Positions 12,202-23,046 of a stretch of 64,000 bases of DNA are shown here, piece after piece. The position numbers were made by a program, and so were the translations under genes. The first letter of the stretch is position 1. Every line of letters begins with the position of its first letter. This stretch comes from Moniliophthora roreri. Its lineage: Eukaryota; Basidiomycota; Agaricomycetes; Agaricales; Marasmiaceae. Location of the stretch: positions 310,001 to 374,000 of the forward strand of contig LATX02000184.1 of assembly GCA_001466705.2 (NCBI GenBank), in the 5' to 3' direction. The notes beneath the pieces are model-generated. The model saw nothing but the letters and a program-made list of their open reading frames with translations. It was not told the origin of the DNA and searched no databases.

Positions 12202-12806
12202 GACGGGTTGGCGTCAGAGCTTTATAGTATGCTTAAGGAATGAAGGTTGGAGATAAAAGGAATGACTGGTTCACAGAAGGAACGGTCGAAGATAAGTCAA
12301 AAAGACACAAAAAAGTCTGATAGCCCTGGATCACACATACATCAAGTAAACCCCCTTGTAACACGTAAAATCTGCCCGACTCCGATTATCCTGCCCTAAA
12401 CAAAAGCATAGAAAATGAATTGGGTTCAATTGCTTTCTCTTCATTCTTACATTCGATCCATCGAAAAACCAAGGAACTTCAGACCCCATTCTTCCAGTCA
12501 GTTGTACCTAATGGCGAGGATCAAGAGCGACGAGAGGATTATAATGCTCTTTTCTGCTTTTTTCTTCTTTTTCCATGCGTTTGGAGCTTCGCTTTCCTCT
12601 CACAATTGTTCAGTACCGTACACACTCGTGTAACTACCCGGCTCTGGTTTCTTCAATTCCATTTGACCATCCTGATTCTCTTCGGGGCCCAGATATACCT
12701 CTGGCACAGGTGGAATAGACCCGCGGAGCGGCGGAACTACCTCCACCTGTCTATTTATACTCTTTTGGGTATGTACTCGAATGAATCAGTCAAAAAATAA
12801 AATAAA
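12202..12806. other. Divergent promoter region between DUF7704-like gene and FEX
   Basis: About 600 bp of AT-rich sequence. Short frames such as 12415-12633 have phenylalanine-rich, non-protein-like translations and are not called. A TATA-like element (tatttatactc) lies at about 12753-12763. Confidence 0.4.
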
Positions 12807-12839
12807 ATGACACTTACTCCGCAACGACGACGGCTATGA
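12807..12839 (+). promoter_or_regulatory. Putative upstream ORF overlapping the FEX start codon
   Basis: ATG at 12807 opens a ten-codon reading frame (MTLTPQRRRL). Its stop TGA (12837-12839) overlaps the FEX ATG (12836-12838) as ATGA. If this segment is in the mature 5' leader, translation of FEX would need leaky scanning or re-initiation. The leader itself is not proven. Confidence 0.35.
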
Positions 12840-13974
12840 CGACCAAACAGGACTCGGTCAATGTCCGTGTACAACAGTTTGACGTAGACGACGACAACGA
12901 CAACGTCGAATCCATTCACGAATCCATAGCTTCCATTGATCGTCCGCCGAGCCAAGTCCGAAATCACCCCTTACCCTTACCCAAAACATATCATCCATTC
13001 TCACTCCATGTCCTTGCTCTCCTCATACCTTCCTCAATTTTCGGAGTACTCGCACGACTAGGTCTTCAAGCTTTGGCCACTTACGATGGTCAAAGCATCT
13101 TTCCTTTGGCGTATGTACAGTCAGTAGGATGCTTGATCATGGGCTTTGCGATACCCTTCAAGGGAACTATCGGAGATTTGTGAGTTTACTTGCAGGTTTA
13201 TTGATCCAAAGTGCTTGATGCGTCAACTAGTTATGGGCCATTGTATACTGCAATTACGACCGGTTTGGTCCCTTTTTTTTTCTGGTAGAAAACGAGCAAA
13301 TTCAACTGAATAAATCCCGACGATGCAGGATTCTGCGGTTCTCTGACGACATTCTCCGGCTGGCAACTTGACGTATTCAACTCTTGGATTAATGCTGGTG
13401 GCGCACAGCGCGGTGGTCTTCGAGATGTGTGTTTCATCTGTAATTTTGCCTTTTGTTCAAGTCTAACCAAGTCTAGTTCATGGACGGCCTTACCAAGACT
13501 GTATTTACGCTATCCATCTCCCTCGCATCCATCTCATTCGGAACCTACCTTGCCAAACTAGTAGAACCCTGCGTGCCCAGACTACAGCCACCCCGACGAG
13601 TCGTCCGAGTGACCATCACAGCCTTATCAATCCTACTCTACGCCGCTACTCTCCCGACCTATTTTCGACTCTCCCCAAGGTTCCGACATCAAGCCACCGC
13701 CGCACTCCTATTCGCCTTTCCTGGTACCCTTACGAGGTATATCCTCTCCCTGAAACTCAACCCACTATTCTCGTCCATGCCCATCGGAACGTTTGCTGCC
13801 AATGCAGGAGGTACCGCGCTCCTCGCAGCGTTCCACGTTCTCCAGGGTATTTCGAGTGAACCCGTGTCCCCGACGGCTTGCTCCATTCTGCAAGGATTGG
13901 GAGATGGGTATTGTGGGTGCTTGACGACAATAAGTACGTTTGCGGCGGAGATAGTGGCACTGCAGAGGCCTTAG
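12836..13974 (+). CDS. FEX1: Fluoride exporter (FEX/CrcB family, duplicated domain)
   Basis: Exon 1 (12836-13179) carries an acidic cytosolic N-terminus then the first helices (LLIPSSIFGVLARLGLQAL). Exon 2 starts at 13231 (FYGPLYTAITT), exon 3 at 13329 gives GFCGSLTTFSGWQLDVFNSW, and the last exon begins near 13479. The second CrcB half ends GYCGCLTTISTFAAEIVALQ. Both halves hold the G-x-x-G-x-L/C-T-T signature that lines the fluoride pore. Two fused CrcB domains in one chain is the eukaryotic FEX design, in which a plasma-membrane channel expels fluoride. All exon joins keep the frame. A short upstream ORF overlaps the start. Confidence 0.9.
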
Positions 13975-14154
13975 GAGAAAATGAGATATGTTTTGGTGAG
14001 CTGGGTGGCAGGGCAATTGCTAGTCTTGGTGATTCTGGGACCGTCGTTATTGTCTGGCGTTCAGAAGGAGAGAACTTGTTCATTTGTATAGAGATAGATG
14101 ATAACTTAGACGCCCAATGTATTGTTAGACGCTCAAGTCCACCATCGCTTTGCC

Positions 14155-15447
14155 ATGAACCACCACGACCAAGACGCGTCTTCAAGCAGTGAAGACGACG
14201 GTCCCCTTGTCGACTCGGGCTCCGAAGAAGAGCAAGAAGACGACAATCGTTCTCCTACTCGTAGCCCCTCGAAAGCAAAAAAGAATGCAAAAAACAAAAC
14301 CATCGACACTGCACCCATCATCGTCCAGACTTCATTCGATGCCTATTTCACCTATTCCGCCTCTCGTGCCCAAACATCCAACAACGTCTTTTCGTCTCTG
14401 GTAACTCCTCTATCTACAGAGGAATACGCAGAGGCCACAGCAGGGCTGAGTAAACAACCTCTCAAATCCGACATCCTCACCGAACCCTCACGGAGCGCCT
14501 TGTTCTCCAGGCTCATGTTACAACTACGTGCAAATTTCAACATCATTTGCTATGGATTTGGATCAAAGCGGAGATTGCTCAACGAGTTTGCAGTAGAACG
14601 TTGTGCAAAAATAGGATCCGTGGTGGTAGCGAATGGATTTCAGCCAGATTTCAACTTGAAAGACATGTTTAGAGCTGTGGAGAATAACGTTCCAGGGTTC
14701 CCCTCATCACAAAGCACGTCCATCGAAAGTCAAGTTCAGAGGATACGAGAGTTTTTTGACCACTCAAAATCTGAAAAAAAACGTCATCTCTATCTCATCA
14801 TACACAATATCGACTCGCCTCTCCTCCGTACACCTAAAACCCAATCCCTTTTATCCTCGCTTGCCCAATGTCCGGGTATACACATCGTCGCATCTATAGA
14901 CCATATCAACGCCCCACTCATATTCTCCTCATCCCAGCTAGTTAGCTGTAACTGGCTCTGGGCCGACCTCACCACTCTCGCTTCATACGATTACGAACTC
15001 CGCTTCGCAGATCGTACATCGCTTTCTGGTGCTCATGAAGGAGGAGCATCACGTAAGACACGGCTAGAAGCAGGTACAGCAGCTGCAGTTCTCTCAGAAT
15101 CGGCTGCGCTACATGTCCTGGCAAGTGTCACAGCCAAAGCCAAGAAACTCTTTGTTTTGGTGGGGACGAGACAGTTGGAGGCTATGAATGAAGCGGGTGT
15201 CGTCGACGTGACCGCTTCGTCGGAAGATTATCAACAGTATGCAATCGGATACGATGGGTTATTTAATTTGGCGAGGGATAATTTCGTCGCAACGAATGAT
15301 ACGGGATTGAGAGGTGTGTTGGGAGAATTTAGAGACCATTCGTTGATTGTCGGTACCCAAGGAGGAAGTGCTGGGGAGATTTTGTGGATTCCGCTGAGGA
15401 AGGAGAGGTTGGAAAGAGTGTTGGAGAAGTTGAACAGTGAACAGTGA
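14155..15447 (+). CDS. ORC2: Origin recognition complex subunit 2
   Basis: An intronless frame of 430 aa from ATG 14155 (the frame extends upstream only to a TTG). An acidic, Ser-rich N-terminus precedes the ORC2 core: RANFNIICYGFGSKRRLLNE (the hallmark 'xxYGxGSKxxLLxxF'), LYLIIHNIDSPLLRTPKTQS (Walker B-like, degenerate), then the AAA-like and winged-helix parts up to LWIPLRKERLERVLEKL. ORC2 is a subunit of the six-protein complex that marks replication origins and loads MCM helicase. It lies 180 bp after FEX on the same strand and is convergent with DPB2. Confidence 0.92.
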   Translation: MNHHDQDASSSSEDDGPLVDSGSEEEQEDDNRSPTRSPSKAKKNAKNKTIDTAPIIVQTSFDAYFTYSASRAQTSNNVFSSLVTPLSTEEYAEATAGLSKQPLKSDILTEPSRSALFSRLMLQLRANFNIICYGFGSKRRLLNEFAVERCAKIGSVVVANGFQPDFNLKDMFRAVENNVPGFPSSQSTSIESQVQRIREFFDHSKSEKKRHLYLIIHNIDSPLLRTPKTQSLLSSLAQCPGIHIVASIDHINAPLIFSSSQLVSCNWLWADLTTLASYDYELRFADRTSLSGAHEGGASRKTRLEAGTAAAVLSESAALHVLASVTAKAKKLFVLVGTRQLEAMNEAGVVDVTASSEDYQQYAIGYDGLFNLARDNFVATNDTGLRGVLGEFRDHSLIVGTQGGSAGEILWIPLRKERLERVLEKLNSEQ

Positions 15448-15692
15448 GGGGGAAAGCGTAAGTCGGAGGTTGTCTAGTATGCATTCTAGGAAGTTAATAA
15501 TAATAATTCTTTGTTCAAAGTTCTTAGCAGGATTACTTTCCTTTCCATTTCCTGTTGTCCTGCAGACAGTTCTGCAGCCAAATGCTAGCAAGACAGAACG
15601 TTCCATTTGACTAGGGCATTCAGGCAAATTCGAAGCATTACAGGTATATCCGCCTAAAAAAACGGCCCCGGAGACTTTGGACTATCGAGTGT

Positions 15693-15716
15693 AACCTTGC
15701 AGGATACAGCAAGGTT
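15693..15716. other. Perfect 8-bp inverted repeat (hairpin) between convergent genes
   Basis: AACCTTGC (15693-15700), an 8-nt loop, then GCAAGGTT (15709-15716). It lies in the about 450-bp gap between the ends of ORC2 and DPB2, which otherwise shows no gene. It could fold in either 3' transcript; a role is not established. Confidence 0.35.
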
Positions 15717-15900
15717 CTACCTCCCGCCGGGAGAAATGCCTACGTAGGACTATAGAGGACAAGTACATTGTTCCTATATAGATACACATACATTCACTCG
15801 CAGTAACGGAATACCAGTTACGCTTACTCCGCATTGTCCACTTCGAGCTCGCTAGACATTCAACTGAGCCAAATCATCCGCAGAAGGATAGCAAATACAC

Positions 15901-18009
15901 TTACCATTCTTCTGAATTGATTTCCGACGGCTTGTATGCCGAAAAATTGAACGAGTTGCCCACGAAACTTCCAGGGTTGAAAACATGGCATCCGGTGTAT
16001 GTGATTTTGAAGCGGTCGTATTTGTCTGCTAAGCAGAGCTGGGCAATACCCAAGTAAGTAAGGGACGACCTAGAAAGGAGGAATCCCTACGGCGGTTGGT
16101 AATGGGTAAAGACGAAGTGAATGATCAAAGTCGGATAGTGTGGGTTGAATGTTATTAGCGAGGGGACTAAGGTGAGCTTGGTCGAGTATCGTTTGAACGA
16201 GCTGGTTGTGGTTAGCATCCAGAGGCGAAGGATTATAGTATCTGACACTCACGTATCGTTTGAGATCATCACTATCTGCATCAACCTTGACACCTGCAAT
16301 GTTCCTCATCATCTTGGACATACAATCGTCTCTAAAGACGATTATCTCTTGGTCAAAGAATTTTATCCGGCACGGGTTTGAGGGAAAGTGAGATTTTGGG
16401 AGCTTGGCTTTGAGACGGGAGACAAAACTTGAGAGAAGAGGCCTCTGGGGGAGCGTAGAGTTCATGGTGATGTCCAGTGGACCAGGAACAAAGACGAAGT
16501 GGCATGAACGTGTGATGATTGGGTAGGAGGAAACGAGATCGGCGAGGGCGTCAAAGTTTTCTAAAGTTGTCGCTCAGTACGAATGAAGGTGAGTAAAGAA
16601 AAGTAGGGTACTTTGTACCTTGATACCGCTGTATATCCCGTCCAGTGCCGTTAGCTATCGACCAACGGGTGAAGTTACCGCACATGACGAGGATTTTGGG
16701 GATGAAGTCGTTTTCGATGCAGTTGTCAAACATCTTCTTCAAGCCAGGAAGTGTTCGAGGATCGTCTAGCCATACGTCGGAGAGGAAGAAAAAGTGAAGG
16801 TCGGATAGATGCTCCCGGATGCGCACCGAAAACTGAGCCTGAGGTGCGAATGTTAGAAAGGTGTCAAGTACACCTGCGAAGTACTTACATCTTCCAGTAA
16901 AGATGTAGAACCCTTCCCCAGGAAATCTATGTGTCCATATATCGACCTGATGTGCCTAGGTAAGCGTTTTGAGCGAGAGATTATAAAGACAAGGCACACC
17001 TTGCTGTCTGTCGCGATTCACATGGAGGCTGACCGATAGCAATAACCTCGAGCGTTCCCTCTTCAGTGTATTCACCTTCAACAAGAGCAAAGCAGCCTTC
17101 TGTATATAGGCCTTCACTTGGTTCATCCTAGGAAAAATGAATATATTGAAGAGACAAACATGAAGTGACACACAAATTTGGAGAAGTCGAGTGCTACAAT
17201 GTCATCTGCGTCCTCCAGACATAGTTTGCCTTCTTTGGATCGAGACAGCATCCCCAGGAGCAAGAACCGCTCCCCCGCTCTTCCTAGGAGCTGTTTCGTT
17301 GATTTGAGCTGAGTGAAAGGATAAGCAGGTGTAAGTTATGTCAGTTCATAGAAGCACTGACTGTGACAAGACGGTCTCTGTCTCTAGAAGGTACAGTGGA
17401 GGGTGCGAAGTGTTCGTTCCGAAGCACACATTGTTTAATGACATGTAACCTGTCGCGTACCGCATTGACACGAGATTCAGCTGATCCTGAAATGGTTGAG
17501 GGACCAGGCGCCCTCGAGAGACTTAGTATAGCGTTGGATACAAGCGCTGCAATGACTCACTTCTCAAAGGTACCTCTTTCCACTGACCAATGCCATGCTG
17601 GCATGTCGAAAGAATTCACTACATAGAGGTGACTCTCTGGATCGATGATTTCATTACCTCCGTTTGCTCCTTCATTGTCGTCCTGAAGGTGGTCGTAGAC
17701 CCTTCGGAGGAGCTCGACCGTTACTTTCATAGATGCATCTACGCGATTTCAGTTTTCAATGCCGAAGCATAATGGGAAGACACGCGCCGTCCTGCTTGTT
17801 ATATTCCTTCGCTATAGCCTCCATAGCCGTCTCGACCTCTTCATCACCTATTTCATGTCTTTCTATAATCTCTTCCAAGAATTCGAGTGCATCTGGTCCA
17901 AGGGAATTGCTGTACTTTCGGAAGACCTATAACGAATTTCAGCATGCTCACCATCTCAGAAAACTATGAAACTCACTTTGATGATAATCCTTTGACGTGG
18001 ATCAGACAT
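15901..18009 (-). CDS. DPB2: DNA polymerase epsilon subunit B
   Basis: A multi-exon gene from ATG 18009 ([20 protein letters not shown]) to TAA 15903-15901. The N-terminal helical domain has [19 protein letters not shown]. The phosphoesterase-like core has [29 protein letters not shown] and [20 protein letters not shown]. The end is [20 protein letters not shown]. This matches POLE2/Dpb2, the essential structural subunit that links polymerase epsilon to the CMG helicase. As in the family, the calcineurin-like fold appears to lack a full set of metal-binding residues (CGNF rather than GNHD). About eight introns are inferred. The gene is divergent from the PHAF1 homologue (168 bp). Confidence 0.88.
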
Positions 18010-18177
18010 TCTTGCGTATATGATGGTTTGATTCGGTGAAAACTGACGAGAAGTTTCGCGCTCTGACGCGACTGAAAGAAGAGGAAAGCGATCGCGTCGA
18101 AGAAAGCCAGAAACATTCACGTGGGTGCACTCTGACTTCCATTTCGGGAGTCTGACCCCCTCTTGCTTCACAACACC

Positions 18178-19679
18178 ATGTTTTCTACTCTCGACGTCGA
18201 CATTCGCCCTGGTTCTGGCGTTGGAATGTTTGAAATAGGTGAGTATCTTTGTCAGGGCATATCAATCATAGTCTCAAGATACGCCAGGATCCTCTCTCTG
18301 GACCGTTCTAGACACCATTCGTCGAATGCAGCACGCATTTCCCCAGGTTGATATAAAGTACGACCCAGATACATCGGCCACAACGCCGGTAATATTACAC
18401 CTACGTCCTCATGTCGACCTTTTGTTCTCTGGTAAACACCAGCGACTGCACACAATATGTATTCGCAAGCTCCGAGATCCTAATCCACCTGTCACGCTGA
18501 GATACAAAGATACCATATTGTCATCGAGCGAGGAGATATTGAGAAGAGTTGGAGTTAGTCGTACGTTTGGTCCTACTTATCCTGGAGATGATTTGCGATA
18601 TCCTGGATTGTGGTTCAGCTTTGATGAAGATGGAATTGGTGAAGGCCGGAAAGGCGCACAATCTGCCGAAGATAGGATGCAGGAAGTCAAACGAGTGTTG
18701 ATTTCGCAGAAAGGAATGGACAAAGAAGGCGACGCCCTGGGAGAAGTCATGGAATGCTCAGTTATGAATGGGGATGTTTCACTAGCTCTAGTAAAGGTAT
18801 CGTATCTCTGAATTAACGGTGGTGTGTCGACTGACCGAGTCATAGGTTCACGATGGCATTACGCTACACTTTCACCCTTCAACGTCCAAGCCGTCTCATA
18901 TACGGCTAGGTTCCACAACTGCACAGGATCTAAATGTAATATTAGGGCCGCCTTTACGAGTGCATTACAAGGAAGACGACAGGATGATGATACATTCAAC
19001 CAACCCAGAAATAGAGGGGCCGGAAACATCTTGTAAATGCATGCCCATTTTTCATTCTGGTTTCTGATCCATGGTTCGCCGTCACAGATTTCTATAACTA
19101 TTTTCAACACGGGCTCGACTTTCTCATTTCCGGGCTTGACCACACTGTCAAGAAGATCGTGATGCACTCGAATGTGGTCCGTATACTGTCCACAGAAATA
19201 CCCCTCTCTGTTAACTTCCGTTTCTAGCCTGGTACACCGCTCTTCCAACGGTATAAACGATGTAATTGGGAAATTGAGGGCAAACCCGAAGACGACGAAG
19301 ATGGTTAGTCTTCCGTGTGAAGGGATCACTCCATGGAAAGCCATTAACACGATACACTAGATACTCCCCCGAGGAAGCGCTTCTATGACCGAGTCAGTGC
19401 CATTCTTTTTTTACTCTTGTCTTATACACTAACCCACCCATCAGTTCGAAACGATCAGTCATTTCCTCAGCCCTCGTCAAACTGCCCCATCAATGCTATT
19501 AGACCGGACGGATGACGAAGACCATATTACGCTCCCCAATGCTACGACGCGATGTAAGCTATCTGACCATTCACTAGGATCGCTTTATTGACATGCTGTC
19601 TCGAGCAGTACATGGTTACGATGGCATAATTCTTGAGGTTTCGGAGTCCTCCCATGTAGTTTCTGTCACCCTTTTCTGA
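18178..19679 (+). CDS. PHAF1/UPF0183 family protein
   Basis: ATG 18178 (MFSTLDVDIRPGSGVGMFEI), then after an intron the conserved core: VILHLRPHVDLLFSGKHQRL, HTICIRKLRDPNPPV, ILRRVGVSRTFGPTYPGDDL, RYPGLWFSFDEDG. The gene continues through several introns to an acidic segment (GKPEDDEDDTPPRKR), then LHGYDGIILEVSESSHVVSV, and a TGA at 19677-19679. This is the UPF0183 fold, whose animal member (C16orf70/PHAF1) is linked to phagophore membranes in autophagy. The function in fungi is not established. An in-frame TTG upstream at 18163 is ignored. Confidence 0.8.
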
Positions 19680-19771
19680 GCATTGGGTCTACCACCATCG
19701 TGTGTGGACATATATTCATTGTAATTGTACAATCATTAAATATAATACCACTGTCATGTCCAATTCCCTCT

Positions 19772-20290
19772 TCATAAGTGAATGCCACCGTCTGCATCAT
19801 TGTTCTCGATCTCTGCTTGAGAAACGAGCGCTGACGACGCGTTTCCTCCAGAAGATTGCGAAGGATCGGTTGTTGTGGTAAGATTCGGTTTCGCTACATC
19901 ATAATGTGATCCCATCTCTATCCCCTTCTCTGCAAGCGCAAGTTTGAGTATCGTTATCCGTTCTTCCTGCGCCGGTCTGAAGAAAAGCTCAAGCTACGGG
20001 TCCCAAGACAGAACGATATGCATACATAACCTGCTCGTTCTCATCAAAAGCTGCTTTCACTTCGACATCTGGGCCCGTGTCGAGAGCTTCTTTGAGGAGT
20101 TCTTGTGTTTGTCGAAGATGACGCAGAGAGTTTTGCAATCGAGAGATTTCTGGAGAAGAGGTGAATGCTGATTACGATCGACACTGTCGTGAATAACGGC
20201 AAGTCAACCTTCAGTGATTGTGGATACATCGAATTGGACAGCTTCAGAGAATGTGAATGGCTGTGGGTAGCGAGGGTGGTAGTCGACCAT
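19772..20290 (-). CDS. Small coiled-coil protein, three exons
   Basis: ATG 20290 (MVDYHPRYPQPFTFSEAVQF) ends exon 1 in GAAG|gttgac. Exon 2 gives EEISRLQNSLRHLRQTQELL and an acidic helix to ENEQ|gttatg. The last intron ends gcgcag, and exon 3 continues EERITILKLALAEKGIEMG, ending GGIHL and a TGA at 19774-19772. The roughly 130-aa product has two amphipathic helices with heptad leucines and a Ser/Asn-rich tail. The joins keep one frame without stops, and the helices read through the splice sites, so I consider the gene real. I do not recognise its family; it could be a small subunit of a coiled-coil complex. Confidence 0.55.
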
Positions 20291-20675
20291 GGCGGTTGAA
20301 AGGGATGTGACTTCTCGGTCACAACTTGAACCGCCATCACTGGAACCATCATCATCGCGAAATTGCGGGCATTCATTCTCGTATTTTGCTAACGCACAAC
20401 AGACTGGTAGTAGGTAAGACAGAAGGGGTCAAAGATTCGATACAGGGAGTTTGAAACCGAACCGCTACCAATTGCAAGCGTCATCCAGTCAATCCACAGA
20501 ATGCATATCCAACCTCGTTCTTCCCTTCCGATACGAAGAATCTTAGAGGCACCCAAGCAACAAATCTAAAGGCGTCCGCTAGCTTCCTGATCCGAAGACT
20601 TCTGGCCAAACGCCTCTATAAAAATTTGGTGTTACTGTTACAGGTGCATCGTTCTATGAGAACCAGTTCAATTTG
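20291..20675. other. Intergenic, no gene seen
   Basis: About 385 bp between two minus-strand genes. Only short antisense frames are present. Confidence 0.4.
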
Positions 20676-21693
20676 TCAAGCATCACTTTTAAAAATCTCC
20701 GGCCACACATCTCTAAGCTCCTCCAAATCACTAATAGTAATGACATGTTCCCAACCTTTCACTTTACCGGAGGCTTTGGCGTTGATCTCCTGAACTTTGC
20801 CCCCTTCTACATGCTCTAGACCTTTTTCGCAAAAGTAGACCGAGTGAGTCCAGCCCAAGTTCAAGGCAGCCTCTACATTCCGGAGATTGTCGTCTACAAA
20901 ATAGCACTTTGACGGTTCTGAGATGCCAGCCTTTGCCATTGCCTATCCGAGTTGGTCAGCGTGGTGTTTAAAAACAACGGATATATAGACGCACTCGTTC
21001 GTAGTATACCGGATTCGGTTTGCTAGTAAGGTCCTTGGCCTCATAGTCGCAATATACGAGTCCATCTATTTGATCTGTGAGATTGAGAATCCGAAGCACG
21101 CGTTCAGCATGCTTCACGCCTGTCAGCCGTGGTCAACAGGTTGTGACTGAGTAACTCACCGGACGATAAGCATTTGTCAAAGCCCAAACGCGGAACTTTG
21201 TTCTGTCTATATCCTCAAAGAGTTTGCGAAGAGTCGGGGAAGGTTTAATCATGTCTTCTAATGGTAATGATTGATCGCATTTCCGGTCAAAGTCTAATGG
21301 ATCTGAAAGAGATCATGGTTTCATTTCAGTTTCCCTTGTGGTATGAATCAAGAGTATCATTACCTACTTGATGATGCTTGATGAGACCTGCCAAAGCGAG
21401 GCCGTACTGGGTATAATAACTATGGTGTAGCTCGGAGGCTTCTTCGTGGCTTAGGCCGAGTTCGTTGACAAAGTATGCGTGAATCTTGACGCCCATTGCA
21501 TGAGATATCTGCGATCATAGATTGTTACTGAGGTGTTCCGAGTGCACAATGTCGAACGTGTATCCACCTTTGAATTTGCAGAGTAGAGGGTATTATCGAT
21601 GTCGAACCAAACAACGGCGCGTTCATCTGGACAAAATTCAGCATCTTGAAGCTCGAAAAAGAGTCACTTGAGATCAGTTCCACCTGTAGACAT
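20676..21693 (-). CDS. Pyrimidine 5'-nucleotidase-like HAD phosphatase (SDT1/PHM8 type)
   Basis: A 10-nt first coding exon (21693-21684) joins across a 57-nt intron to give MSTDERAVVWFDIDNTLYS. This carries HAD motif I with the nucleophile and acid Asp (DIDNT). The protein continues with a helical cap (HAYFVNELGLSHEEASELHH) and motif II/III region (FRVWALTNAYRPHAERVL), then motif IV (CYFVDDNLRNVEAALNLGW) in the last exon, and stops at 20676. Order and motifs fit the fungal SDT1/PHM8 pyrimidine or nucleotide 5'-nucleotidase subfamily, which releases nucleosides from UMP/CMP. An alternative acceptor 18 nt upstream would add six residues in frame. Confidence 0.8.
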
Positions 21694-22036
21694 GATTGTG
21701 TATTGACTGAAGCGACAATGGTGGAACGAGTGAAAGGTGCGGATGAAGTAGATCTGCCTTTCTCTGGATAGAAGCAAGGTCCGAGCGTGACGTCTGGCTG
21801 ACGATAAGATAAGATGAACAATCTCGCTCGTTGCCGAATCTACTGCTCTCTCACGGTCAGACAGTTAACTGTACAGTTTATTGTGGCTTGTGGCTGCCTC
21901 TATCGGCAAAGTCCGCGGCAGCAGCATTGGACTGTACGCCCCATAATCACAATCGTCTATAGGTAACGCCGTCCTCAAGATCAAGGTGGTACCAGCAATA
22001 TTCATCGTTAATTTATTCGTACTGACTGCTTTATAG

Positions 22037-22806
22037 ATGGCCAGAAGCAAAGAAATCGCCCCCGGTGTAGGCCGCCTTTCCCGTTCCCAAGTTTTCGCAA
22101 AGCGGGGTCTCTACAAGGGCGTAAAGAAGTCTGAAAAGAAGGTCGTGGAGCCAACACCGGAGACTGTCGAGAAGACAGTTGGCGGTGATAAGAACGGTGG
22201 AAAGCGTCTGGTCCCTACATCCAAAGCCCCACGATTCTATCCTGCAGAGGACGTCCGTCAGCCAAAGAAGAGCCGTAAATCCCCCAAACCTACACAATTG
22301 CGTCCTTCGATAACGCCCGGCGCCGTTCTCATCTTGCTGGCTGGTCGCTTCAGAGGGAAGAGGGTTGTTTTCTTGAAGCAATTAGAGAGTGGTCTGTTGC
22401 TGGTCACCGGTCCTTTTAAGATCAACGGTGTTCCTCTGCGACGAGTCAACCAGGCCTACGTCATTGCTACTTCCACCAAAGTTGACCTTGAGGGCTTCAA
22501 GGTGCGTATTTTATCATGGTATGAACAGCGACACGATCTAACGATTCCACTTTCCAGGTCGACGAAAAAATCAACGACGCGTATTTCGTAAAACCCGTCA
22601 CCAAGGGCTCCAAGTCGGCAGAGGAGGAATTCTTTGCTGATGGCAAGCCTCAGCCAAAGGAGCTCTCCGAGTCCAAGGCTGCCGATCAGAAGGAGGTTGA
22701 CAAGGTTGTCATTGCTGCCGTGAAGAAGACTGAGATCCTTGCCAAGTATCTCAACTCGACATTCGGTCTCTCAAAGGGCCAATACCCCCACCAGATGGTA
22801 TTCTAA
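22037..22806 (+). CDS. RPL6: 60S ribosomal protein eL6
   Basis: [20 protein letters not shown] starts exon 1, and a 57-nt intron (22502-22558) follows DLEGFK. Exon 2 opens [19 protein letters not shown]. The KOW-type core reads [20 protein letters not shown] then [20 protein letters not shown], and the chain ends [13 protein letters not shown] at TAA 22804-22806. Length (about 237 aa) and motifs match eL6 of the large ribosomal subunit. It is divergent from the nucleotidase gene across about 340 bp, which includes its promoter. Confidence 0.95.
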
Positions 22807-23046
22807 GTGGGCGGAGGGTTACAGGTAGAGGTGCTGCCGAGCGAATGGTGGTGTACGGCTGTAGGACCTATGATTATCGTACTGCATATGAATCTCTTTC
22901 CATTTTGCTATGCACCATTCCGATGTCGTTACGATGATTAAAAGAAAACGTCGAGGTCGTTGGAATTATGCGAGTTGCTGCGTGAACTACCGCCTAAAAG
23001 TCGAGTCAGATTTTAGACAGCCAGGCCTGGAGTTTCCATACTGAGC

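Noticed and set aside
12415..12800. Plus-strand frames upstream of FEX
   Set aside because: The translations are phenylalanine-rich and low in information. The region reads as leader or promoter.
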